Positions 49,701 to 62,442 of a stretch of DNA of 64,000 nucleotides are shown here, piece after piece. Source of the DNA: Cyprinodon diabolis (lineage: Eukaryota > Chordata > Actinopteri > Cyprinodontiformes > Cyprinodontidae); assembly GCA_030533445.1 (NCBI GenBank), contig JARPUW010000553.1, forward strand, positions 372,001 to 436,000, read 5' to 3'. The notes under the pieces were generated by a model. That model was given only the letters and a program-made list of their open reading frames with translations, had not been told where the DNA came from and did no database searches. Each line of letters opens with the position of its first letter. The stretch's first letter is position 1. A program made the position numbers and the translations under genes.

Positions 49701-52700
49701 GAACCTTGAGCTGCTGGAACCTTGAGCTGCTGGTGCTTCTGGAACCTTGAGCTGCTGGAACCTTGAGCTTCTGGAACCTTAAGCTGCTGGAACCTTGAGA
49801 TGCTGGAACCTTGAGCTGCTGGAGCCTTGAGCTGCTGGTGCTTCTGGAACCTTGAGCTGCTGGAGCCTTGAGCTGCTGGAACCTTGAGCTGCTGGAGCCT
49901 TGAGCTTCTGGAACCTCTAGCTGCTGGAACCTTGAGATGCTGGAACCTTGAGCTGTTGGAACCTTGAGCTGCTGGAACCTTGAGCTGCTGGTGCTTCTGG
50001 AACCTTGAGCTGCTGGAACCTTGAGCTGCTGGTGCTTCTGGAACCTTGAGCTGCTGGTGCTTCTGGAACCTTGAGCTGCTGGAACCTTGAGCTGCTGGTG
50101 CTTCTGGAACCTTGAGCTGCTGAAGCCTTGAGCTTCTGGAAACTTGAGCTGCTGGAGTCTTGAGCTTCTGGAACCTCTAGCTGCTGGAACCTTGAGCTGC
50201 TGGAACCTTGAGCTGTTGGAACCTTGAGCTGCTGGAACCTTGAGCTGCTGGTGCTTCTGGAACCTTGAGCTGCTGGAACCTTGAGCTGCTGGTGCTTCTG
50301 GAACCTTGAGCTGCTGGACCCTTGAGCTGCTGGTGCTTCTGGAACCTTGAGCTGCTGGAACCTTGAGCTGCTGGAACCTTGAGCTGCTGGTGCTTCTGGA
50401 ACCTTGAGCATCTGGAGCCTTGAGCTTCTGGAACCTTGAACTGCTGGAGCCTTGAGCTGCTGGTGCTTCTGGAACCTTGAGCTGCTGGAGCCTTGTGCTG
50501 CTGGAACCTTGAGCTGCTGGAACCTTGAGCTGCTGGTGCTTCTGAAACCTTGAGCTGCTGGAACCTTGAGCTGCTGGAACCTTGAGCTGCTGGTGCTTCT
50601 GGAACCTTGAGCTGCTGGAACCTTGAGCTGCTGGTGCTTCTGGAACCTTGAGCTGCTGGAACCTTGAGCTGCTGGTGCTTCTGGAACCTTGAGCTTCTGG
50701 AACCTTGAGCTGCTGGAACCTTGAGCTTCTGGAGCCTTGAGCTGCTGGAACCTTGAAGTGCTGGAGCCTTTTAACTGCTGGAACCTTGAGCTGCTGGAAC
50801 CTTGAGCTGCTGGAACCTTGAGCTGCTGGAGCGTTGAGCTGCTGGTGCTTCTGGAACCTTGAGCTTCTGGAACTTTGAGCTTCTGGAACCTTGAGCTGCT
50901 GGAGCCTTGAGCTTCTGGAACCTTGAGCTGCTGAAGCCTTGAGCTGCTGGAACCTTGAGCTGCTGGTGCTTCTGGAACCTTGAGCTGCTGGTGCTTCTGG
51001 AACCTTGAGCTGCTGGAACCTTGAGCTTCTGGTGCTTCTGGAACCTTGAGCTTCTGGAACCTTGAGCTGCTGGTGCTTCTGGAACCTTGAGCATCTGGAG
51101 CCTTGAGCCTCTGGAACCTTGAGCTGCTGGAGCCTTGAGCTGCTGGTGCTTCTGGAACCTTGAGCTGCTGGAACCTTGAGCTGCTGGTGCTTCTGGAACC
51201 TTGAGCTGCTGGAACCTTGAGCTGCTGGTGCTTCTGGAACCTTGAGCATCGGGAGCCTTGAGCTTCTGGAACCTTGAGCTGCTGGAGCCTTGAGCTGCTG
51301 GTGCTTCTGGAACCTTGAGCTGCTGGAGCCTTGAGCTCCTGGAACATTGAGCTGCTTGAACCTTGAGCTGCTGGAACCTTGAGCTTCTGGAACCTTGAGC
51401 TGCTGGTGCTTCTGGAACCTTGAGCTGCTGGAACCTTGAGCTGCTGGTGCTTCTGGAAACTTGAGCTTCTGGAGCCTTGAGCTGCTGGAACCTTGAGCTG
51501 CTGGTGCTTCTGGAACCTTGAGCATCTGGAGCCTTGAGCCTCTGGAACCTTGAGCTGCTGGAGCCTTGAGCTGCTGGTGCTTCTGGAACCTTGAGCTGCT
51601 GGAACCTTGAGCTGCTGGTGCTTCTGGAACCTTGAGCTGCTGGAACCTTGAGCTGCTGGAACCTTGAGCTGCTGGTGCTTCTGGAACCTTGAGCATCTGG
51701 AGCCTTGAGCTTCTGGAACCTTGAGCTGCTGGATCCTTGAGCTGCTGGTGCTTCTGGAGCCTTGAGCTGCTGGAACCTTGAAGTGCTGGAGCCTTGAGCT
51801 GCTGGAACCTTGAGCTGCTGGAACCTTGAGCTGCTGGAACCTTGAGCTGCTGGAGCTTTGAGCTGCTGGTGCTTCTGGAACCTTGAGCTTCTGGAACCTT
51901 GAGCTGCTGGAACCTTGAGCTGCTGGAACCTTGAGCTTCTGGTGCTTCTGGAACCTTGAGCTTCTGGAACCTTGAGCTGCTGGTGCTTCTGGAACCTTGA
52001 GCATCTGGAGCCTTGAGCCTCTGGAACCTTGAGCTGCTGGAGCCTTGAGCTGCTGGTGCTTCTGGAACCTTGAGCTGCTGGAACCTTGAGCTGCTGGTGC
52101 TTCTGGAACCTTGAGCTGCTGGAACCTTGAGCTGCTGGTGCTTCTGGAACCTTGAGCATCGGGAGCCTTGAGCTTCTGGAACCTTGAGCTGCTGGAGCCT
52201 TGAGCTGCTGGTGCTTCTGGAACCTTGAGCTGCTGGAGCCTTGAGCTCCTGGAACATTGAGCTGCTGGAACCTTGAGCTGCTGGAACCTTGAGCTTCTGG
52301 AACCTTGAGCTGCTGGTGCTTCTGGAACCTTGAGCTGCTGGAACCTTGAGCTGCTGGTGCTTCTGGAAACTTGAGCTTCTGGAGCCTTGAGCTGCTGGAA
52401 CCTTGAGCTGCTGGTGCTTCTGGAACCTTGAGCATCTGGAGCCTTGAGCCTCTGGAACCTTGAGCTGCTGGAGCCTTGAGCTGCTGGTGCTTCTGGAACC
52501 TTGAGCTGCTGGAACCTTGAGCTGCTGGTGCTTCTGGAACCTTGAGCTGCTGGAACCTTGAGCTGCTGGAACCTTGAGCTGCTGGTGCTTCTGGAACCTT
52601 GAGCATCTGGAGCCTTGAGCTTCTGGAACCTTGAGCTGCTGGATCCTTGAGCTGCTGGTGCTTCTGGAGCCTTGAGCTGCTGGAACCTTGAAGTGCTGGA

Positions 52701-55700
52701 GCCTTGAGCTGCTGGAACCTTGAGCTGCTGGAACCTTGAGCTGCTGGAACCTTGAGCTGCTGGAGCTTTGAGCTGCTGGTGCTTCTGGAACCTTGAGCTT
52801 CTGGAACCTTGAGCTGCTGGAGCCTTGAGCTTCTGGAACCTTGAGCTGCTGAAGCCTTGAGCTGCTGGAACCTTGAGCTGCTGGTGCTTCTGGAACCTTG
52901 AGCTGCTGGTGCTTCTGGAACCTTGAGCTGCTGGAACCTTGAGCTTCTGGTGCTTCTGGAACCTTGAGCGGCTGGAACCTTGAGCTGCTGGAACCTTGAG
53001 CTGCTGGTGCTTCTGGAACCTTGAGCATCTGGAGCCTTGAGCCTCTGGAACCTTGAGCTGCTGGAGCCTTGAGCTGCTGGTGCTTCTGGAACCTTGAGCT
53101 GCTGGAACATTGAGCTGCTGGTGCTTCTGGAACCTTGAGCTGCTGGAACCTTGAGCTGCTGGTGCTTCTGGAAACTTGAGCTTCTGGAGCCTTGAGCTGC
53201 TGGAACCTTGAGCTGCTGGTGCTTCTGGAACCTTGAGCATCTGGAGCCTTGAGCCTCTGGAACCTTGAGCTGCTGGAGCCTTGAGCTGCTGGTGCTTCTG
53301 GAACCTTGAGCTGCTGGAACCTTGAGCTGCTGGTGCTTCTGGAACCTTGAGCTGCTGGAACCTTGAGCTGCTGGAACCTTGAGCTGCTGGTGCTTCTGGA
53401 ACCTTGAGCATCTGGAGCCTTGAGCTTCTGGAACCTTGAGCTGCTGGATCCTTGAGCTGCTGGTGCTTCTGGAGCCTTGAGCTGCTGGAACCTTGAAGTG
53501 CTGGAGCCTTGAGCTGCTGGAACCTTGAGCTGCTGGAACCTTGAGCTGCTGGAGCTGTGAGCTGCTGGTGCTTCTGGAACCTTGAGCTTCTGGAACCTTG
53601 AGCTTCTGGAACCTTGAGCTGCTGGAGCCTTGAGCTTCTGGAACCTTGAGCTGCTGAAGCCTTGAGCTGCTGGAACCTTGAGCTGCTGGTGCTTCTGGAA
53701 CCTTGAGCTGCTGGAACCTTGAGCTGCTGGTGCTTCTGGAACCTTGAGCTGCTGGAACCTTGAGCTTCTGGTGCTTCTGGAACCTTGAGCTGCTGGAACC
53801 TTGAGCTGCTGGTGCTTCTGGAACCTTGAGCATCTGGAGCCTTGAGCCTCTGGAACCTTGAGCTGCTGGAGCCTTGAGCTGCTGGTGCTTCTGGAACCTT
53901 GAGCTGCTGGAACCTTGAGCTGCTGGTGCTTCTGGAACCTTGAGCTGCTGGAACCTTGAGCTGCTGGTGCTTCTGGAACCTTGAGCATCGGGAGCCTTGA
54001 GCTTCTGGAACCTTGAGCTGCTTGAGCCTTGAGCTGCTGGTGCTTCTGGAACCTTGAGCTGCTGGAGCCTTGAGCTCCTGGAACATTGAGCTGCTGGAAC
54101 CTTGAGCTGCTGGAACCTTTAGCTTCTGGAACCTTGAGCTGCTGGTGCTTCTGGAACCTTGAGCTGCTGGAACCTTGAGCTGCTGGTGCTTCTGGAACCT
54201 TGAGCTGCTGGAACCTTGAGCTGCTGGTGCTTCTGGAACCTTGAGCATCTGGAGCCTTGAGCTTCTGGAACCTTGAGCTGCTGGAGCCTTGAGCTGCTGG
54301 TGCTTCTGGAACCTTGAGCTGCTGGAGCCTTGAGCTGCTGGAACCTTGAGCTGCTGGAACCTTGAGCTTCTGGAACCTTGAGCTGCTGGTGCTTCTGGAA
54401 CCTTGAGCTGCTGGAACCTTGAGCTGCTGGAACCTTGAGCTGCTGGTGCTTCTGGAACCTTGAGCTGCTGGAACCTTGAGCTGCTGGTGCTTCTGGAACC
54501 TTGAGCTGCTGGAACCTTGAGCTGCTGGTGCTTCTGGAACCTTGAGCTGCTGGAACCTTGAGCTGCTGGTGCTTCTAGAACCTTGAGCTTCTGGAACCTT
54601 GAGCTGCTGGAACCTTGAGCTTCTGGAGCCTTGAGCTGCTGGAACCTTGAAGTGCTGGATATTTGAGCTGCTGGAACCTTGAGCTGCTGGAACCTTGAGC
54701 TGCTGGAGCTTTGAGCTGCTGGTGCTTCTGGAACCTTGAGCTTCTGGAACCTTGAGCATCTGGAACCTTGAGCTGCTGGTGCTTCTGGAACCTTGAGCTG
54801 CTGGAACCTTGAGCTGTTGGAACCTTGAGCTGCTGGAACCTTGAGCTGCTGGTGCTTCTGGAACCTTGAGCTGCTGGAACCTTGAGCTGCTGGTGCTTCT
54901 GGAACCTTGAGCTGCTGGAACCTTGAGCTGCTGGAACCTTTAGCTGCTGGTGCTTCTGGAACCTTGAGCTGCTGGAACCTTGAGCTGCTGGAACCTTGAG
55001 CTGCTGGAACCTTGAGCTGCTGGTGCTTCTGGAACCTTGAGCATCTGGAGCCTTGAGCTTCTGGAACCTTGAGCTGCTGGAGCCTTGAGCTGCTGGTGCT
55101 TCTGGAACCTTGAGCTGCTTGAGCCTTGAGCTGCTGGAACCTTGAGCTGCTGGAACCTTGAGCTGCTGGAACCTTGAGCTTCTGGAACCTTGAGCTGCTG
55201 GTGCTTCTGGAACCTTGAGCTGCTGGAACCTTGAGCTGCTGGAACCTTGAGCTGCTGGTGCTTCTGGAACCTTGAGCTGCTGGTGCTTCTGGAACCTTGA
55301 GCTGCTGGAACCTTGAGCTGCTGGTGCTTCTGGAACCTTGAGCTGCTGGAATCTTGAGCTGCTGGTGCTTCTGGAACCTTGAGCTTCTGGAACCTTGAGC
55401 TGCTGGAACCTTGAGCTTCTGGAGCCTTGAGCTGCTGGAACCTTGAAGTGCTGGAGCCTTGAGCTGCTGGAACCTTGAGCTGCTGGAACCTTGAGCTGCT
55501 GGAACCTTGAGCTGCTGGAGCTTTGAGCTGCTGGTGCTTCTGGAACCTTGAGCTGCTGGAACCTTGAGCTGCTGGAGCCTTGAGCTTCTGGAACCTTGAG
55601 CTGCTGAAGCCTTGAGCTGCTGGAACCTTGAGCTGCTGGAACCTTGAGCTGCTGGTGCTTCTGGAACCTTGAGCTGCTGGAACCTTCAGCTGCTGGTGCT

Positions 55701-56249
55701 TCTGGAACCTTGAGCTGCTGGTGCTTCTGGAACCTTGAGCTGCTGGAACCTTCAGCTGCTGGTGCTTCTGGAACCTTGAGCTGCTGGAACCTTTAGCTGC
55801 TGGAACGTTGAGCTGCTGGTGCTTCTGGAACCTTGAGCATCTGGAGCCTTGAGCCTCTGGAACCTTGAGCTGCTGGAGCCTTGAGCTGCTGGTGCTTCTG
55901 GAACCTTGAGCTGCTGGAACCTTGAGCTGCTGGTGCTTCTGGAACCTTGAGCTGGTGGAACCTTGAGCTGCTGGTGCTTCTGGAACCTTGAGCATCTGGA
56001 GCCTTGAGCTTCTGGAACCTTGAGCTGCTGGAGCCTTGAGCTGCTGGTGCTTGTGGAACCTTGAGCTGCTGGAGCCTTGAGCTCCTGGAAGCTTGAGCTG
56101 CTGGAACCTTGAGCTGCTGGAACCTTGAGCTTCTGGAACCTTGAGCTGCTGGTGCTTCTGGAACCTTGAGCTGCTGGAACCTTGAGCTGCTGGTGCTTCT
56201 GGAACCTTGAGCTGCTGGTGCTTCTGGAACCTTGAGCTGCTGGAACCTT
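43703..56249. repeat. Large tandem duplication, offset 12,496 bp, right copy
   Basis: This is the right-hand copy of 31207-43753, with the same internal sub-blocks: part of the 1,540-bp pair (stop variants 43981/45521), the 860-bp pair, the 17-bp unit at 50769-50785, and the 910-bp pair (GCATCGGG at 51246 and 52156). It includes A at 46891, matching A at 34395 and not G at 20102. To its right the array changes to another set of higher-order units that is not part of this duplication. Confidence 0.92.
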
Positions 56250-57684
56250 AAGCTGCTGGTGCTTCTGGAACCTTGAGCTTCTGGAACCTTGAGCTGCTGG
56301 AACCTTGACTTCTGGAGCCTTGAGCTGCTGGAACCTTGAAGTGCTGGAGCCTTGAGCTGCTGGAACCTTGAGCTGCTGGAACCTTGAGCTGCTGGAACCT
56401 TGAGCTGCTGGAGCTTTGAGCTGCTGGTGCTTCTGGAACCTTGAGTTTCTGGAACCTTGAGCTTCTGGAACCTTGAGCTGCTGGAGCCTTGAGCTTCTGG
56501 AACCTTGAGCTGCTGAAGCCTTGAGCTTCTGGAACCTTGAGCTGCTGGAGCCTTGAGCTTCTGGAACCTTGAGCTGCTGGAACCTTGAGCTGCTGGAACC
56601 TTGAGCTGCTGGAACCTTGAGCTGCTGGTGCTTCTGGAACCTTGAGCTGCTGGAACCTTGAGCTGCTGATGCTTCTGGAACCTTGAGCTGCTGGAACCTT
56701 GAGCTGCTGGAACCTTGAGCTGCTGGTGCTTCTGGAACCTTGAGCATCTGTAGCCTTGAGCTTCTGGAACCTTGAGCTGCTGGAGCCTTGAGCTGCTGGT
56801 GCTTCTGGAACCTTGAGCTGCTGGAACCTTGAGCTGCTGGTGCTTCTGGAACCTTGAGCTGCTGGAACCTTGAGCTGCTGGAACCTTGAGCTGCTGGTGC
56901 TTCTGGAACCTTGAGCATCTGGAGCCTTGAGCTTCTGGAACCTTGAGCTGCTGGAGCCTTGAGCTTCTGGAACCTTGAGCTGCTGGAGCCTTGAGCTGCT
57001 GGTGCTTCTGGAACCTTGAGCTGCTGAAGCCTTGAGCTCCTGGAACCTTGAGCTGCTGGAACCTTGAGCTGCTGGAACCTTGAGCTTCTGGAACCTTGAG
57101 CTGCTGGTGCTTCTGGAACCTTGAGCTGCTGGAACCTTGAGCTGCTGGAACCTTGAGCTGCTGGTGCTTCTGGAACCTTGAGCATCTGGAGCCTTGAGCC
57201 TCTGGAACCTTGAGCTGCTGGAGCCTTGAGCTGCTGGTGCTTCTGGAACCTTGAGCTGCTGGAACCTTGAGCTGCTGGTGCTTCTGGAACCTTGAGCTGC
57301 AGGAACCTTGAGCTGCTGGTGCTTCTGGAACCTTGAGCATCGGGAGCCTTGAGCTTCTGGAACCTTGAGCTGCTGGAGCCTTGAGCTGCTGGTGCTTCTG
57401 GAACCTTGAGCTGCTGGAGCCTTGAGCTCCTGGAACATTGAGCTGCTGGAACCTTGAGCTGCTGGAACCTTTAGCTTCTGGAACCTTGAGCTGCTGGTGC
57501 TTCTGGAACCTTGAGCTGCTGGAACCTTGAGCTGCTGGTGCTTCTGGAACCTTGAGCTGCTGGTGCTTCTGGAACCTTGAGCTGCTGGAACCTTGAGCTG
57601 CTGGTGCTTCTGGAACCTTGAGCTGCTGGAACCTTGAGCTGCTGGAAACTTGAGCTGCTGGAACCTTGAGCTGCTGGTGCTTCT
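55707..57684. repeat. Block repeated at 60481-62442, offset about 4,774
   Basis: Stop variants at 55752, 55793 and 56248 match those at 60526, 60567 and 61022 at an offset of 4,774, and the 15-bp unit matches at 56305/61079. After loss of one 16-bp unit the offset becomes 4,758: GCTGCAGG at 57301/62059 and TTTAGCTTC at 57471/62229. Substitutions include GCTGGTGCTTC against GCTGTTGCTTC near 55763/60537, and CATCTGTAGCC at about 56751 against CATCTGGAGCC. The block straddles the right edge of the 12,496-bp duplication at 56249, so part of it also has a relative at about 43.2-43.75 kb. Confidence 0.82.
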
Positions 57685-58399
57685 GGAACCTTGAGCATCT
57701 GGAGCATTGACCTTCTGGAACCTTGAGCTGCTGGAGCCTTGAGCTGCTGGTGCTTCTGGAGCCTTGAGCTGCTGGAACCTTGAGCTGCTGGAACCTTGAG
57801 CTGCTGGAACCTTGAGCTGCTGGTGCTTCTGGAACCTTGAGCTGCTGGAACCTTGAGCTGCTGGTGCTTCTGGAACCTTGAGCTGCTGGAACCTTGAGCT
57901 GCTGGAACCTTGAGCTGCTGGTGCTTCTGGAACCTTGAGCTGCTGGTGCTTCTGGAACCTTGAGCTGCTGGAACCTTGAGCTGCTGGTGCTTCTGGAACC
58001 TTGAGCTGCTGGAACCTTGAGCTGCTGGAAACTTGAGCTGCTGGAACCTTGAGCTGCTGGTGCTTCTGGAACCTTGAGCATCTGGAGCATTGACCTTCTG
58101 GAACCTTGAGCTGCTGGAGCCTTGAGCTGCTGGTGCTTCTGGAGCCTTGAGCTGCTGGAACCTTGAGCTGCTGGAACCTTGAGCTGCTGGAACCTTGAGC
58201 TGCTGGTGCTTCTGGAACCTTGAGCTGCTGGAACCTTGAGCTGCTGGTGCTTCTGGAACCTTGAGCTGCTGGAACCTTGAGCTGCTGGAACCTTGAGCTG
58301 CTGGAACCTTGAGCTGCTGGTGCTTCTGGAACCTTGAGCATCTGGAGCCTTGAGCTTCTGGAACCTTGAGCTGCTGGAGCCTTGAGCTGCTGGTGCTTC

Positions 58400-60480
58400 T
58401 GGAACCTTGAGCTGCTGGAACCTTGAGCTGCTGGAACCTTGAGCTGCTGGTGCTTCTGGAACCTTGAGCATCTGGAGCCTTGAGCTTCTGGAACCTTGAG
58501 CTGCTGGAGCCTTGAGCTGCTGGTGCTTCTGGAACCTTGAGCTGCTGGAGCCTTGAGCTCCTGGAACCTTGAGCTGCTGGAACCTTGACCTACTGGAACC
58601 TTGAGCTTCTGGAACCTTGAGCTAGTGGTGCTTCTGGAACCTTGAGCTGCTGGTGCTTCTGGAACCTTGAGCTGCTGGTGCTTCTGGAACCTTGAGCTGC
58701 TGGAACCTTGAGCTGCTGGTGCTTCTGGAACCTTGAGCTGCTGGAACCTTGAGCTGCTGGTGCTTCTGGAATCTTGAGCTTCTGGAACCTTGAGCTGCTG
58801 GTGCTTCTGGAACCTTGAGCTGCTGGAACCTTCAGCTGCTGGTGCTTCTGGAACCTTGAGCTGGTGGAACCTTGAGCTGCTGGTGCTTCTGGAACCTTGA
58901 GCATCTGGAGCCTTGAGCTTCTGGAACCTTGAGCTGCTGGAGCCTTGAGCTGCTGGTGCTTGTGGAACCTTGAGCTGCTGGAGCCTTGAGCTCCTGGAAG
59001 CTTGAGCTGCTGGAACCTTGAGCTGCTGGAACCTTGAGCTTCTGGAACCTTGAGCTGCTGGTGCTTCTGGAACCTTGAGCTGCTGGAACCTTGAGCTGCT
59101 GGTGCTTCTGGAACCTTGAGCTGCTGGAACCTTGAGCTGCTGGAACCTTGAGCTGCTGGAACCTTGAGCTGCTGGTGCTTCTGGAACCTTGAGCATCTGG
59201 AGCCTTGAGCTTCTGGAACCTTGAGCTGCTGGAGCCTTGAGCTGCTGGTGCTTCTGGAACCTTGAGCTGCTGGAACCTTGAGCTGCTGGTGCTTCTGGAA
59301 CCTTGAGCTGCTGGAGCCTTGAGCTGCTGGTGCTTCTGGAACCTTGAGCTGCTGGAGCCTTGAGCTCCTGGAACCTTGAGCTGCTGGAACCTTGACCTAC
59401 TGGAACCTTGAGCTTCTGGAACCTTGAGCTAGTGGTGCTTCTGGAACCTTGAGCTGCTGGAACCTTGAGCTGCTGGTGCTTCTGGAACCTTGAGCTGCTG
59501 GTGCTTCTGGAACCTTGAGCTGCTGGAACCTTGAGCTGCTGGTGCTTCTGGAACCTTGAGCTGCTGGAACCTTGAGCTGCTGGTGCTTCTGGAATCTTGA
59601 GCTTCTGGAACCTTGAGCTGCTGGTGCTTCTGGAACCTTGAGCTGCTGGAACCTTCAGCTGCTGGTGCTTCTGGAACCTTGAGCTGGTGGAACCTTGAGC
59701 TGCTGGTGCTTCTGGAACCTTGAGCATCTGGAGCCTTGAGCTTCTGGAACCTTGAGCTGCTGGAGCCTTGAGCTGCTGGTGCTTGTGGAACCTTGAGCTG
59801 CTGGAGCCTTGAGCTCCTGGAAGCTTGAGCTGCTGGAACCTTGAGCTGCTGGAACCTTGAGCTTCTGGAACCTTGAGCTGCTGGTGCTTCTGGAACCTTG
59901 AGCTGCTGGAACCTTGAGCTGCTGGTGCTTCTGGAACCTTGAGCTGCTGGAACCTTGAGCTGCTGGAACCTTGAGCTGCTGGAACCTTGAGCTGCTGGTG
60001 CTTCTGGAACCTTGAGCATCTGGAGCCTTGAGCTTCTGGAACCTTGAGCTGCTGGAGCCTTGAGCTGCTGGTGCTTCTGGAACCTTGAGCTGCTGGAACC
60101 TTGAGCTGCTGGAACCTTGAGCTGCTGGTGCTTCTGGAACCTTGAGCATCTGGAGCCTTGAGCTTCTGGAACCTTGAGCTGCTGGAGCCTTGAGCTGCTG
60201 GTGCTTCTGGAACCTTGAGCTGCTGGAGCCTTGAGCTCCTGGAACCTTGAGCTGCTGGAACCTTGACCTACTGGAACCTTGAGCTTCTGGAACCTTGAGC
60301 TAGTGGTGCTTCTGGAACCTTGAGCTGCTGGAACCTTGAGCTGCTGGTGCTTCTGGAACCTTGAGCTGCTGGTGCTTCTGGAACCTTGAGCTGCTGGAAC
60401 CTTGAGCTGCTGGTGCTTCTGGAACCTTGAGCTGCTGGAACCTTGAGCTGCTGGTGCTTCTGGAATCTTGAGCTTCTGGA
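58400..60480. repeat. Higher-order repeat of about 0.8-0.9 kb marked by TTGACCTACTGG
   Basis: The unusual pair TTGACCTACTGG and GAGCTAGTGG occurs three times and nowhere else that I noticed, with GACCTA at 58587, 59394 and 60265, spaced 807 and 871 bp. Between them are shared CTTGTGGAACC and GGAATCTTGAGC variants and GAGCTGGTGG units. The unequal spacing reflects gains and losses of 16- and 25-bp units. This is the most locally distinctive higher-order family in the window. Confidence 0.78.
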
Positions 60481-62442
60481 ACCTTGAGCTGCTGGTGCTT
60501 CTGGAACCTTGAGCTGCTGGAACCTTCAGCTGCTGTTGCTTCTGGAACCTTGAGCTGCTGGAACCTTTAGCTGCTGGAACGTTGAGCTGCTGGTGCTTCT
60601 GGAACCTTGAGCATCTGGAGCCTTGAGCCTCTGGAACCTTGAGCTGCTGGAGCCTTGAGCTGCTGGTGCTTCTGGAACCTTGAGCTGCTGGAACCTTGAG
60701 CTGCTGGTGCTTCTGGAACCTTGAGCTGGTGGAACCTTGAGCTGCTGGTGCTTCTGGAACCTTGAGCATCTGGAGCCTTGAGCTTCTGGAACCTTGAGCT
60801 GCTGGAGCCTTGAGCTGCTGGTGCTTGTGGAACCTTGAGCTGCTGGAGCCTTGAGCTCCTGGAAGCTTGAGCTGCTGGAACCTTGAGCTGCTGGAACCTT
60901 GAGCTTCTGGAACCTTGAGCTGCTGGTGCTTCTGGAACCTTGAGCTGCTGGAACCTTGAGCTGCTGGTGCTTCTGGAACCTTGAGCTGCTGGTGCTTCTG
61001 GAACCTTGAGCTGCTGGAACCTTAAGCTGCTGGTGCTTCTGGAACCTTGAGCTTCTGGAACCTTGAGCTGCTGGAACCTTGACTTCTGGAGCCTTGAGCT
61101 GCTGGAACCTTGAAGTGCTGGAGCCTTGAGCTGCTGGAACCTTGAGCTGCTGGAACCTTGAGCTGCTGGAACCTTGAGCTGCTGGAGCTTTGAGCTGCTG
61201 GTGCTTCTGGAACCTTGAGTTTCTGGAACCTTGAGCTTCTGGAACCTTGAGCTGCTGGAGCCTTGAGCTTCTGGAACCTTGAGCTGCTGAAGCCTTGAGC
61301 TTCTGGAACCTTGAGCTGCTGGAGCCTTGAGCTTCTGGAACCTTGAGCTGCTGGAACCTTGAGCTGCTGGAACCTTGAGCTGCTGGAACCTTGAGCTGCT
61401 GGTGCTTCTGGAACCTTGAGCTGCTGGAACCTTGAGCTGCTGGTGCTTCTGGAACCTTGAGCTGCTGGAACCTTGAGCTGCTGGAACCTTGAGCTGCTGG
61501 TGCTTCTGGAACCTTGAGCATCTGGAGCCTTGAGCTTCTGGAACCTTGAGCTGCTGGAGCCTTGAGCTGCTGGTGCTTCTGGAACCTTGAGCTGCTGGAA
61601 CCTTGAGCTGCTGGTGCTTCTGGAACCTTGAGCTGCTGGAACCTTGAGCTGCTGGAACCTTGAGCTTCTGGTGCTTCTGGAACCTTGAGCATCTGGAGCC
61701 TTGAGCTTCTGGAACCTTGAGCTGCTGGAGCCTTGAGCTTCTGGAACCTTGAGCTGCTGGAGCCTTGAGCTGCTGGTGCTTCTGGAACCTTGAGCTGCTG
61801 AAGCCTTGAGCTCCTGGAACCTTGAGCTGCTGGAACCTTGAGCTGCTGGAACCTTGAGCTTCTGGAACCTTGAGCTGCTGGTGCTTCTGGAACCTTGAGC
61901 TGCTGGAACCTTGAGCTGCTGGTGCTTCTGGAACCTTGAGCATCTGGAGCCTTGAGCCTCTGGAACCTTGAGCTGCTGGAGCCTTGAGCTGCTGGTGCTT
62001 CTGGAACCTTGAGCTGCTGGAACCTTGAGCTGCTGGTGCTTCTGGAACCTTGAGCTGCAGGAACCTTGAGCTGCTGGTGCTTCTGGAACCTTGAGCATCG
62101 GGAGCCTTGAGCTTCTGGAACCTTGAGCTGCTGGAGCCTTGAGCTGCTGGTGCTTCTGGAACCTTGAGCTGCTGGAGCCTTGAGCTCTTGGAACATTGAG
62201 CTGCTGGAACCTTGAGCTGCTGGAACCTTTAGCTTCTGGAACCTTGAGCTGCTGGTGCTTCTGGAACCTTGAGCTGCTGGAACCTTGAGCTGCTGGTGCT
62301 TCTGGAACCTTGAGCTGCTGGTGCTTCTGGAACCTTGAGCTGCTGGAACCTTGAGCTGCTGGTGCTTCTGGAACCTTGAGCTGCTGGAACCTTGAGCTGC
62401 TGGAACCTTGAGCTGCTGGTGCTTCTGGAACCTTGAGCTGCT
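60481..62442. repeat. Second copy of the 55707-57684 block
   Basis: This is the partner of 55707-57684, with offsets of 4,774 then 4,758. It immediately follows the TTGACCTACTGG higher-order family, so the 55.7-62.4 kb region reads as block, family, block. Point differences show that this duplication is older than the 12,496-bp one. Confidence 0.8.
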
